NCBI GenBank assembly: GCA_964416645.1
Contig: CAYQEZ010000042.1
Coordinates: forward strand, 1-15,463
Source: GCA-002282575 sp964416645
GTDB lineage: Bacteria; Pseudomonadota; Gammaproteobacteria; Thiomicrospirales; Thiomicrospiraceae
DNA: 15,463 bases
Direction: 5' to 3'
The translations under genes were made by a program, and so were the position numbers. The notes under the pieces were generated by a model. That model was given only the letters and a program-made list of their open reading frames with translations, had not been told where the DNA came from and searched no databases. Shown in pieces: positions 1 to 6,912 of this stretch (positions within the stretch are counted from its first letter, which is position 1; each line of letters begins with the position of its first letter).

Positions 1-1045
1 CCGAATCCACATCGGGCAAACTGCATTGCGCACGTAGGTGCAAGTATTCATCTTCACTGGGTAAGCGAATTGGCTCGCCCGTCTGTTCAGCTTTCCAATT
101 ACAGAAGGCCTTAGCTTCCAAATAATTCACTTCCGCTGGCCATGACCAAGGCATAGCAATTTCTTCGGTCATGGTACGTAAGTAATAAGCATCCTCGCGT
201 TTTAACCAAAAAGTCGGCATTTGTGCCTGACTAAACGACAACCATCCCTGCCCTTCTTCTGTCCAATAATGTGCGGTTTGATAACCACCCGCCTGAACAA
301 AAGCTAAAAACTCTTGGTTAGACACCAGCATGGTTGCTGCCTTAAAAGGTGCTACTTCTGCCTGATGCACGCCGTATTCATTATCCCAACCATAAACTGA
401 GGCTGGGTCTAAGTGGTTAATCGACACACGACCCGCAGGCACGTTAAACCAACCATTAACGGGGGCTGTGGTTTGCTGATGAGGACAAATCGGAAAGCTG
501 TCATGCGATTGCACCGCATCAATCGGCAATTGTCGAATCAGCACAGATGAGGTTTCTAAATGGATGCGCTCATGCTCAATGCCCATCAAAATCGGCCAAA
601 CAGGATTTTGCCAATTTATCGGAAACTGAATATCAATACGGTCAATCAATGCCAAAATATTGACTTTAACTTGATGACGATAGTCGCGCACAGCCTCTAC
701 GCTCGGCCAATCGTAGTGAGCGTCGTTAAGGTCATCCCACGACATTTCATCGACACCGATGGCGAACATGGATTCAAACGTCGGATTGACACGATCAACC
801 AACTTAGCCAACACCAACTTATTCATGAAAAAAGTGGCTGTGTGACCAAAATAAAAAATCAATGGATGACGCAATGAACAAGGTCGATCATAATAACTGG
901 CATCGTCGCGGATCACCTCAAATAGGCGCTCATATAATAACCAAGTCTGCTCAAAGTAATCGCGCAGCTGTTGACGAAACAATAAGGAATCCTGCGCTTG
1001 CAAACAGAATTTTGGATAACTCATGACCAAAGACGATGCATTCAT
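1..1045 (-). CDS. ovoA: OvoA, 5-histidylcysteine sulfoxide synthase, N-terminal part (cut by left edge)
   Basis: Open frame of 348 codons starting at ATG 1045 and continuing past the left edge. OvoA is a non-haem iron enzyme that joins cysteine to C5 of histidine with O2, the first step of ovothiol A synthesis; most homologues also carry a C-terminal SAM methyltransferase domain, which here would lie outside the window. Residues about 20-180 form the DinB-like iron-binding domain: His68 in FGHTATFF, and the HX3HXE signature His158-x3-His162-x-Glu164 in GIEHERIHLETSSV. The stretch FESMFAIGVDEMSWDDL (90-106) is typical of OvoA rather than EgtB. From about residue 195 the formylglycine-generating-enzyme-like domain begins (FNVPAGRVS, later WPAEVNYLEAKAFCNW). 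A second in-frame ATG at 1024 is a possible alternative start. OvoA family assignment is firm; whether the methyltransferase domain is fused is not visible. Confidence 0.93.
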   Translation of the reverse strand, partial: MNASSLVMSYPKFCLQAQDSLLFRQQLRDYFEQTWLLYERLFEVIRDDASYYDRPCSLRHPLIFYFGHTATFFMNKLVLAKLVDRVNPTFESMFAIGVDEMSWDDLNDAHYDWPSVEAVRDYRHQVKVNILALIDRIDIQFPINWQNPVWPILMGIEHERIHLETSSVLIRQLPIDAVQSHDSFPICPHQQTTAPVNGWFNVPAGRVSINHLDPASVYGWDNEYGVHQAEVAPFKAATMLVSNQEFLAFVQAGGYQTAHYWTEEGQGWLSFSQAQMPTFWLKREDAYYLRTMTEEIAMPWSWPAEVNYLEAKAFCNWKAEQTGEPIRLPSEDEYLHLRAQCSLPDVDS

Positions 1046-1083
1046 TTAGACAAACCCTATGCAAAATAGAATAACTTTTCGCT

Positions 1084-1089
1084 ATTATA
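1084..1089 (-). promoter_or_regulatory. candidate -10 box for ovoA
   Basis: The minus strand has a perfect TATAAT here, about 40 bases before the ovoA start. The sequence 16-17 bases upstream is only T-rich (TTTTTG), a poor -35. The 73-base gap between ovoA and the divergent methyltransferase must hold promoters for both; the plus strand offers only an overlapping TATACT (1086-1091) with no recognisable -35. Confidence 0.4.
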
Positions 1090-1118
1090 CTTAACAATCA
1101 CTAAACAAAAATACTTTT

Positions 1119-1856
1119 ATGCAGAATACGCAACAGCATTACCGCCAATTAGCAGACGATTTCGACCGTATTTGGCAATTCAGCCCAGATTATGAACCTT
1201 GGATGGTTGAACAAATCCAAATACACCTTGCTCTACAAACCCATGAACACTGGGTTGATTTTGGCGCAGGTACGGGCAGATTCAGTCAAGCACTTCATGA
1301 TTTCGCCCAACCTGCCTCGACACTCTGTGTTGAACCCGATACAGCAATGTGTGGTATTGCACAACAAAAAACAGCATTAAAGACACTTCAAGCTTGCGAT
1401 ACCAACTTTATCCAACAACCCATTCGCTATGACGCTCTTTTGATTAAAGAAGTGATTCATCACCTGCATGATAGAGTTGCCTTTTGGAAAGGGGTTAAAC
1501 AACAACTCAGTACGAATGGACGCATTCTACTCATTACCCGACCACAACAAACCACACTGGCTTTATTCAGCCAAGCCAAACAGCGTTTTGCTGAGCATCA
1601 ACCAGCGATTAAAACCCTCTGCACTGAGCTGGAACAAGCAGGGTATAGTACCCAAGTGTCTGTTCTTGACTTCCCACTTCGCTCAGATAAAGCCCACTGG
1701 TATGCTATGCTCAGAGCTAAATTTATGTCCGACTTAGCCAGCTTTAGTAACGAAGCAGTTGAGGCGGGCATTGCCGAATTAGAGGCTGAACACCCTTACG
1801 ACTGGATTGATCACAGGGATCTTTTATTGTTTGTTGTAGCACGCCCTTCTCGTTAA
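1119..1856 (+). CDS. class I SAM-dependent methyltransferase, substrate unknown
   Basis: 245 residues, Rossmann-fold methyltransferase. Motif I is VDFGAGTGRF at 46-55 (SAM-binding glycine loop), followed by the acidic residue at the end of strand 2 in VEPD (Glu72), and a motif IV/post-IV region DALLIKEVIHHLHD at about 105-118. The C-terminal third is variable and no substrate-defining motif is recognised. No good Shine-Dalgarno is seen before ATG 1119. It is divergent from ovoA with a 73-base shared gap and lies 62 bases upstream of hisI on the same strand. The link to ovothiol (which needs an N-methylation) is only suggested by position, because OvoA normally carries its own methyltransferase domain. 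Fold assignment is secure, role is not. Confidence 0.8.
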   Translation: MQNTQQHYRQLADDFDRIWQFSPDYEPWMVEQIQIHLALQTHEHWVDFGAGTGRFSQALHDFAQPASTLCVEPDTAMCGIAQQKTALKTLQACDTNFIQQPIRYDALLIKEVIHHLHDRVAFWKGVKQQLSTNGRILLITRPQQTTLALFSQAKQRFAEHQPAIKTLCTELEQAGYSTQVSVLDFPLRSDKAHWYAMLRAKFMSDLASFSNEAVEAGIAELEAEHPYDWIDHRDLLLFVVARPSR

Positions 1857-1918
1857 GCTTTTAGCGTATTTATGGTATTGTGTTACAATTTGCCGCATTT
1901 AGATGAATCCGAGCCAGC

Positions 1919-2332
1919 ATGAGCAAAGACGTTGACACCAACCTGCCTTGGCTAGAAGCCATTGTATGGGATGAAAAAGGACTATTGAACACCATCGCTC
2001 AAGACGCTGATAGCGGCGACATTTTGATGGTAGCATGGATGAACCGCGAATCACTTCAGCTCACCCTAGCTAAAGGCGAAGCTGTCTACTGGTCACGTTC
2101 GCGTAATCGACTGTGGCATAAAGGTGAAGAGTCTGGCAATACACAACAAATCGTTGATATGCGTCTCGACTGCGACGGTGATGTGCTGTTACTAAAGGTT
2201 CGTCAAAATGGCGGGATTGCTTGCCATACGGGACGAAAAAGTTGCTTCTATCTTGGACTGAATGCTGAAACACAACGCTGGCAAGCCATCGATCCTGTAC
2301 TGAAAGATCCGAAGGAACTCTATGGAAAATAA
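1919..2332 (+). CDS. hisI: phosphoribosyl-AMP cyclohydrolase
   Basis: 137 residues. Third step of histidine synthesis: opens the adenine ring of phosphoribosyl-AMP in the cytosol. The sequence has the family blocks WSRSRNRLWHKGEESGNTQ (58-76), the metal-binding DCDGD (84-88; Asp84, Asp86, Asp88 as Mg ligands) and the zinc cysteines Cys85, Cys102 and Cys109 (GGIACHTGRKSCFY). Length matches the monofunctional enzyme, so HisI and HisE are separate here, unlike the fused hisIE of enterobacteria. No hisA/hisF lie in the window; the rest of the pathway must be elsewhere. A weak promoter (TTAGCG, 17 bases, TACAAT at 1884-1889) precedes it. The hisI stop overlaps the hisE start by 11 bases, indicating coupled translation. 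Confidence 0.96.
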   Translation: MSKDVDTNLPWLEAIVWDEKGLLNTIAQDADSGDILMVAWMNRESLQLTLAKGEAVYWSRSRNRLWHKGEESGNTQQIVDMRLDCDGDVLLLKVRQNGGIACHTGRKSCFYLGLNAETQRWQAIDPVLKDPKELYGK

Positions 2333-2654
2333 CGCCTTAGTACTGGCTGAATTAGCACGAATTATTGAAAGTCGTAAAAAAGAAGACGCCAAGTCGTCTT
2401 ATGTCGCCAGCCTATTTAGCAAGGGAACCGACAAAATCTGCGGCAAAATGGCCGAAGAGTGCATGGAAACGGGACTCGCTGCTAAAATAAACGATAAATC
2501 AGAAATCGTCTACGAAATGGCGGACTTATGGTTCCATTGCATGGTATTATTAGCACACCATAATATTGACCACGATCAGGTTCTACAAGAACTCGCCCGA
2601 CGTTTTGGCGTCTCGGGGCACGTGGAAAAAGCCAACCGCACAGCCACCGCTTAA
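2322..2654 (+). CDS. hisE: phosphoribosyl-ATP pyrophosphohydrolase
   Basis: 110 residues. Second step of histidine synthesis: removes pyrophosphate from phosphoribosyl-ATP, feeding HisI. All-alpha MazG-like NTP pyrophosphohydrolase; the acidic metal-binding helices are visible as EEcmE (Glu45, Glu46, Glu49) and YEMADLWFH (Glu65, Asp68). The conserved N-terminal SSYVASLFSKG (25-35) and C-terminal ELARRFGVSG are typical of HisE. The ribosome binding site GAAGGA lies inside the end of hisI, about six bases before ATG 2322. The gene overlaps hisI by 11 bases and is followed 37 bases later by hinT. The separate hisI-hisE-hinT-tatABC arrangement is common in proteobacteria. Confidence 0.95.
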   Translation: MENNALVLAELARIIESRKKEDAKSSYVASLFSKGTDKICGKMAEECMETGLAAKINDKSEIVYEMADLWFHCMVLLAHHNIDHDQVLQELARRFGVSGHVEKANRTATA

Positions 2655-2691
2655 GCCAGCGGATTTGTGACTAACCTTGGGGAACTAAACC

Positions 2692-3006
2692 ATGAGTACA
2701 ATTTTTGGTAAAATTATCCGCCGCGAAGTTCCAGCGGACATAGTGTATGAAGATGATAGAGTGCTTGTTTTCAAAGATATCAATCCGCGCGCACGTGTTC
2801 ACCTGCTGATTATTCCGAAAAAGGAAATCGCCAGCATGTTTGATGTCAAGCCCGAAGACAAGGATCTCATCGCCCATATGATGTTATTGTTGCCACAGTT
2901 AGCTAAAGCACATGGCTTAGATAACGGCTTCAAAACACAAATTCATACAGGCGAAGCGGGTGGACAAGAAGTTTATCACCTTCATATACATTTATTAGGC
3001 AACTAA
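2692..3006 (+). CDS. hinT: HIT-family nucleoside phosphoramidase/hydrolase, HinT type, short C-terminus
   Basis: 104 residues. HIT-superfamily (Hint branch) enzyme hydrolysing AMP-linked phosphoramidates in the cytosol. The start IFGKIIRREVPADIVYEDD matches HinT, and the histidine triad HLHIHLL is at 96-102 with His98 as the expected nucleophile; GGQEVYHLH precedes it as in E. coli HinT. Odd feature: the protein stops two residues after the triad (LLGN), whereas E. coli HinT continues with GGRPLGPML and about ten further residues that contribute to substrate selection. Ribosome binding site GGGGA precedes ATG 2692. It sits between hisE and tatA in the probable operon. Confidence 0.93.
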   Translation: MSTIFGKIIRREVPADIVYEDDRVLVFKDINPRARVHLLIIPKKEIASMFDVKPEDKDLIAHMMLLLPQLAKAHGLDNGFKTQIHTGEAGGQEVYHLHIHLLGN

Positions 3007-3021
3007 AAAAGGAAATTAATC

Positions 3022-3327
3022 ATGGGATTCAGTATTTGGCAATTATTAATCGTTTTAGCGATTGTATTGGTACTTTTCGGTGCTAAACGTTTACGTAACG
3101 TTGGTAGCGACCTAGGTGCAGCCATCAAAGGTTTCAAAGATGCTGTCACTGACGGCAAGAAAGAAGGCGAAACACCTGCTGCTGGTAACGTTTATGACGC
3201 TCAAGTAGCACCCACACAAGCACCTCAGTCGATTACACAACAAACAGCAGCTGTACAGCCTCAAGCAACCTTAGCGCCACAAGCGGCACAACCAACGCCG
3301 ACACAAACCCCACACAACCATGCCTGA
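3022..3327 (+). CDS. tatA: twin-arginine translocase subunit TatA
   Basis: 101 residues. TatA oligomers provide the transport-active part of the Tat system that exports folded proteins. Layout: short N-terminus with the polar Gln7 at the start of the single membrane helix (IWQLLIVLAIVLVLF, about 5-20), the FGAKRL hinge, an amphipathic helix (about 23-45: RNVGSDLGAAIKGFKDAV), then a low-complexity tail rich in Gln, Pro, Thr and Ala (about 55-101). Ribosome binding site AAAAAAGG lies before ATG 3022, 15 bases after hinT. The first gene of tatABC; absence of the TatB-type GPERLP hinge distinguishes it from TatB. Confidence 0.95.
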   Translation: MGFSIWQLLIVLAIVLVLFGAKRLRNVGSDLGAAIKGFKDAVTDGKKEGETPAAGNVYDAQVAPTQAPQSITQQTAAVQPQATLAPQAAQPTPTQTPHNHA

Positions 3328-3363
3328 TGCTGGTTGAGTTTGCATAGCTTAAGGTCTTTTTGA

Positions 3364-3942
3364 GTGTTCGAATTCGCTTTCTCAGAGCTCATGCTGGTGC
3401 TGATCATTGCCTTAGTGGTGATCGGTCCAGAAAGACTACCCGAGGTTGCTCGTGGAATTGGTCGTACCGTCGGTAAGATTAAAGCCTTCATTGAAAATGT
3501 TCGCAATGAGACTAACTTGCAAAGCGAATTAGCTGACCTAAAGCGCCAGCTAGACTTATCAAAAGAAATGGCTAACTTGCAAAATATTGGTCACAACTTG
3601 CAATCAGATATCCAATCTAGCATCAATGAAGTTGATTACTCCTTCTATAATCGACCGAGCAGTGACGAGATTCGCCGTCAACACAACGAAGCCAATCAAG
3701 CCAATGCCAACGCTCACTTAGATGAGAAAATAACCAACGCTAAGCAAGAAACAGATGAATTAGCTAACGTTCAACGACCGACATTTGGGCGTGAATTGTA
3801 TGAAGAGTTACCGCCTTGGTATCATCAACAATCTGACGGATCTATGACACCTAAAGTGCCCAGCGCACCTGAGTTGCCAACAGAAACACCTGCAGCCAGC
3901 GTTGCGTTAACAACCGCACCTACTACTGAAAAAACAGCATGA
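3364..3942 (+). CDS. tatB: twin-arginine translocase subunit TatB (GTG start)
   Basis: 192 residues beginning with GTG 3364, which yields MFEFAFSELMLVLIIALVV, the expected TatB N-terminus with Glu8 before the membrane helix. The hinge GPERLPEVARGIGR (21-34) is diagnostic of TatB; a long charged amphipathic and coiled-coil-like region follows (about 35-85, NETNLQSELADLKRQLDLSKE), then a flexible Pro/Thr/Ala-rich tail. TatB and TatC form the receptor for twin-arginine signal peptides. Only a distant AAGG is seen upstream, so initiation looks weak. Its stop overlaps the tatC start in an ATGA at 3939-3942, indicating translational coupling. Confidence 0.93.
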   Translation: MFEFAFSELMLVLIIALVVIGPERLPEVARGIGRTVGKIKAFIENVRNETNLQSELADLKRQLDLSKEMANLQNIGHNLQSDIQSSINEVDYSFYNRPSSDEIRRQHNEANQANANAHLDEKITNAKQETDELANVQRPTFGRELYEELPPWYHQQSDGSMTPKVPSAPELPTETPAASVALTTAPTTEKTA

Positions 3943-5039
3943 GCTCGCAAACACCCGCGTCACCACCCACTGAGCAGGAAATGTCGCTTGTTGGACATTT
4001 ACTGGAATTAAGAGATCGCTTAGTTAAATCGGTTCTTGCTATTATCGTTATGTTTTTGGTACTGTTCCCATTTGCTAACGATATTTATAGCTACATTGCT
4101 GAACCACTTACCCGCTACCTACCTGAAGGCAGCAGCATGATGGCGATTGGTGTTATTTCACCCTTCTTAACACCGTTAAAGCTCGCGTTAATCGCATCGA
4201 TTTTCTTATCTATGCCCTTTTTGCTTTATCAGCTATGGGGCTTCATTGCGCCAGCGCTCTACCACAATGAAAAGCGCCTCGCTGCACCCATGTTGATCGC
4301 TAGCACTTTTTTATTTTATGCTGGTGGCGTTTTCGTTTTTTATGTGGTTTTGCCTTTAGTCTTTCAATTTCTAGCAGGAACTACACCTGATGGCGTACAA
4401 ATCGGTACAGACATCCAGTTGTACCTTGATTTCGTTATTACCATGTTTTTTGCATTTGGTTTGGCTTTCCAAGTGCCAGTAGTGACAGTATTATTAATTA
4501 TCACTGGCATGGTCAGTACCGAAAAAATGCGTCATGCTCGACCCTATGTTATAGTCGGTGCCTTTATCATTGCTGCCTTCATTACCCCGCCAGATGTTAT
4601 TTCTCAAGTGTTATTAGCCGTACCTATGTGGCTGATGTTTGAAGGTGGTTTATGGTTTGGTGAGCGCATGGCCAAAAATCGTGATGCAGAAAAAGCAGCA
4701 GAAGCCAATGATAATAACCCGCCAACACCACCTGAAGGCAGTTCACCAGTTAGCACAACCTTAGCTGAAAACCCAGCCACCGCTGTTGTTGCTGGCACTG
4801 GAGTCATCGCAGCAACCGCTAGCGCTCAACCGTCAGCAGATGTTGCTCATACCGCCACAGAGTCGTCTGATGCAGTGTTAGAAAACGCCTTAAACAGTGA
4901 CGAAGATTTTGAACGTGCTTTTGCTGCCATAGATATAGAACGTGCTAAATTACACGCACCACTAGAGCCGACCCAAGTAGCCGACGCACCTAGCGCAGTA
5001 ACAGAAAAAACCAGCACAACAAGCAGCGCATCATCCTAG
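3939..5039 (+). CDS. tatC: twin-arginine translocase subunit TatC with long C-terminal extension
   Basis: 366 residues, against roughly 250-260 for typical TatC. Core (about 15-245): conserved HLLELRDRL at 20-28, six predicted membrane helices, LYQLWGFIAPALYHNEKR (96-113, with Glu111 equivalent to E. coli Glu103), and RPYVIVGAFIIAAFITPPD (201-219). The TM4 motif reads FGLAFQVPV, with Gln178 where E. coli has the conserved intramembrane Glu170. From about 246 a hydrophilic tail of 120 residues follows, rich in Ala, Thr, Ser and Pro, with one acidic helix-like block at about 312-342 (SDEDFERAFAAIDIERAKL). TatC has both ends in the cytoplasm, so the tail should be cytosolic. Codon phase is clean to the TAG stop, so it is not an obvious frameshift. 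Coupled to tatB by ATGA. Confidence 0.95.
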   Translation: MSSQTPASPPTEQEMSLVGHLLELRDRLVKSVLAIIVMFLVLFPFANDIYSYIAEPLTRYLPEGSSMMAIGVISPFLTPLKLALIASIFLSMPFLLYQLWGFIAPALYHNEKRLAAPMLIASTFLFYAGGVFVFYVVLPLVFQFLAGTTPDGVQIGTDIQLYLDFVITMFFAFGLAFQVPVVTVLLIITGMVSTEKMRHARPYVIVGAFIIAAFITPPDVISQVLLAVPMWLMFEGGLWFGERMAKNRDAEKAAEANDNNPPTPPEGSSPVSTTLAENPATAVVAGTGVIAATASAQPSADVAHTATESSDAVLENALNSDEDFERAFAAIDIERAKLHAPLEPTQVADAPSAVTEKTSTTSSASS

Positions 5040-5075
5040 TCAATTATTGACGACTAGGTCGGCCGTTCTTATAAT
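5035..5075 (+). promoter_or_regulatory. sigma-70-type promoter of rpoH embedded in an inverted repeat
   Basis: TTGACG (5047-5052), exactly 17 bases, then TATAAT (5070-5075): five of six and six of six consensus bases. A start near 5082 would give a leader of about 28 bases to rpoH ATG 5111. The -35 element overlaps inverted repeat CCTAGTC (5035-5041) / GACTAGG (5052-5058), and a nested alternative GTCAAT/ATTGAC. The repeat starts inside the tatC stop. There is no T-run after it, so it is not a convincing terminator for tatC; it could bind a regulator or be coincidental. Confidence 0.75.
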
Positions 5076-5110
5076 TTTAAGGCTAATAACTTACAGGGAG
5101 GGAGATTAAG

Positions 5111-5986
5111 ATGAACACCAACAGCCAAAATCTACCAAGCATTGCCAAAAGCATTGCCCTTGCCGACCCTAGCCATGATCTGAATGGTTATTTGCGCCTT
5201 ATTCGTTCTCTACCACTGCTCAGTGCAGAAGAAGAAATGGAGTTGGCACGCCGCTATCATGAACACCAAGACTTACGCGCTGCCGAGCAGCTAGTGCTGT
5301 TTAACCTACGCCATGTGGTGCCCATTGTGCGTTCCTATAAAGGTTATGGCTTGCCTGAAGCAGACCTGCTACAAGAAGGAAGTATCGGTCTGATGAAAGC
5401 AGTGAAACGCTTCGATATTGGTGCTGGCGTGCGTCTTATGACCTTTGCTTCGCACTGGATACGCGCCGAAATCAACGAATACATTCTGAAAAACTGGCGT
5501 ATGGTGAAAATTGCGACCACCAAGGCGCAGCGTAAACTGTTTTTCAAACTGCGTAGTCACAAAGATAGCCTAGACGCAGTCAATCAGTCACAAGCCCTGC
5601 GTATTGCTCACGAGCTCGGCGTCAAACCCGAAGAAGTCTTGGCAATGGATGCTCGTCTTTCTCTACCTGATGTGTCAGTCGCAACACCAACGGATAGTGA
5701 CGAAGAAGATCAACCACAGCTGACCCTAGTGGATAATCGCTACATTCCCGAAGACATGGCGATTGAAGCTGAAGAAGAACAACTCACCTATAGCCGTGTG
5801 CATGAGGCTCTAGCAACGCTGAGTGAGCGTGAACAGGCTATCGTTGAAGCTCGTTTATTGCGTGAAGATAAAGCGACTCTGGCGGAACTGGCCGAACAAT
5901 TTGGTGTTTCTTTAGAGCGCGTGCGTCAAATCGAAAGCGCGGCGCTGAAAAAACTCAAAACGCACTTATCGGTGCTGATTGCTTAA
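5111..5986 (+). CDS. rpoH: RNA polymerase heat-shock sigma factor, sigma-32 (RpoH)
   Basis: 291 residues, close to the usual RpoH length. Region 1.2/2: NGYLRLIRSLPLLSAEEEMELA, then region 2 with NLRHVVPIVRSYKGYGLPEADLLQEGSIGLMKAV and the -10-recognising block RLMTFASHWIRAEINEYILKNW. The RpoH box (QRKLFFKLRS, about 140-149) separates it from RpoD/RpoS, and no region 1.1 is present. Region 4 ends with the helix-turn-helix ATLAELAEQFGVSLERVRQIESAALKKL. RpoH directs transcription of chaperones and proteases and is normally controlled by translation and by DnaK/FtsH-dependent degradation. Strong GGGAGGGAG ribosome binding site 6 bases before ATG 5111. Unlike in E. coli, it is not next to ftsYEX; it follows tatC and is convergent with bioC with a 14-base gap. 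Confidence 0.95.
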   Translation: MNTNSQNLPSIAKSIALADPSHDLNGYLRLIRSLPLLSAEEEMELARRYHEHQDLRAAEQLVLFNLRHVVPIVRSYKGYGLPEADLLQEGSIGLMKAVKRFDIGAGVRLMTFASHWIRAEINEYILKNWRMVKIATTKAQRKLFFKLRSHKDSLDAVNQSQALRIAHELGVKPEEVLAMDARLSLPDVSVATPTDSDEEDQPQLTLVDNRYIPEDMAIEAEEEQLTYSRVHEALATLSEREQAIVEARLLREDKATLAELAEQFGVSLERVRQIESAALKKLKTHLSVLIA

Positions 5987-6000
5987 CCACGCCGATAATG

Positions 6001-6912
6001 TCATCCCTGCCAACGCTTAATGGCACTGACGGGGATGGACGCTGTCTGGGGTAAGTTTCGCTCTGTTGAGCCTTTATGCTCAGCAATGAAAGCATGAGCA
6101 TAAACCACTTCAAAGGTAGCGGGAATACGACCATCGGGCATGGCGTGTTGAGCATAAGCCGCTAAAAACGCTTGCCACTTGGTTTTACCCATCAATCCCT
6201 TTTGACGCTGACCGCTGGCATTAGTTGCTCCAATCGTTTTCAGGTCTTTTAGCGCCGCTGGTGCGTCGACATAGGTCAGCGTGATGTGCTCAACATCACA
6301 TACAGGGTCACTAAAACCCGCGCTCCCCAAGGCATCGCCTAAGTCGTGCAAATCGGCAAAATTAAGCGTATGTTCAGCGGTTTCGCCATCAACTTGTTGC
6401 CAAGCCAAGCGAATTTCTTTCAGTGTATCAGGTCCTAAACTAGCGATAAATAACACACCCTTGGGCTTTAATACGCGCCGACATTCTGCCAGCACCTTGG
6501 GCAAATCATCGCACCACTGCAGCATTAAACTCGATACCAACATATCCATGCTGTTGTCTGCAAACGGCAATTGGTAAGCATCGGCATTGACAAAAGCCAC
6601 TCCTTGCGCAGAGTGAAACGGACTCAGCTTTTGCCACCAAGTGGGTTCAGGACATAATTTAGCGCGACTTTGTTGCAACATAGCTTCAGACAAATCCACC
6701 GCCACCAAGTGTGCCTGAGCATAGTAACTGCGCAAATGCTGCGATAAAAAACCTGTGCCAGCCCCTAAGTCCATTACCTGTTGCGGCTGGATTTTCAGTA
6801 ACGGCCATCGTTCTGCTAAACGAGAAGCCACTTCTTTTTGCAGTACCGCAGCCGCATCATAGGTTTGCGCGGCACGGCTAAAATGTTGCGCCACCGCACG
6901 ACGGTCAATCAT
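6001..6912 (-). CDS. bioC: malonyl-ACP O-methyltransferase BioC
   Basis: 303 residues from ATG 6912. BioC methylates malonyl-ACP so that fatty acid synthesis can build the pimeloyl chain of biotin. Starts with the family-typical MIDRRAVAQHFSRAAQTYD, followed by motif I VMDLGAGTGFLS (47-58), acidic Asp73 in VAVDLS, and post-motif LPFADNSMDMLVSSLMLQWCDD. The end LKDLKTIGATNA and MGKTKW region also match BioC. The open frame extends 19 codons upstream to 6969, but those codons lie inside bioH and the AAGGAAA ribosome binding site is directly before 6912. Overlaps the end of bioH by 8 bases, so it is probably translated by coupling. Last gene of the cluster; convergent with rpoH and not followed by bioD. 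Confidence 0.94.
   Translation of the reverse strand: MIDRRAVAQHFSRAAQTYDAAAVLQKEVASRLAERWPLLKIQPQQVMDLGAGTGFLSQHLRSYYAQAHLVAVDLSEAMLQQSRAKLCPEPTWWQKLSPFHSAQGVAFVNADAYQLPFADNSMDMLVSSLMLQWCDDLPKVLAECRRVLKPKGVLFIASLGPDTLKEIRLAWQQVDGETAEHTLNFADLHDLGDALGSAGFSDPVCDVEHITLTYVDAPAALKDLKTIGATNASGQRQKGLMGKTKWQAFLAAYAQHAMPDGRIPATFEVVYAHAFIAEHKGSTERNLPQTASIPVSAIKRWQG

Noticed and set aside
560..877. 105-codon open frame on the plus strand
   Set aside because: It is antisense to ovoA, whose minus-strand frame carries the conserved iron-binding motifs across this stretch.
5035..5058. Terminator for tatC
   Set aside because: The hairpin is not followed by a T-run and overlaps the rpoH -35 box, so a promoter-associated dyad is the better reading.
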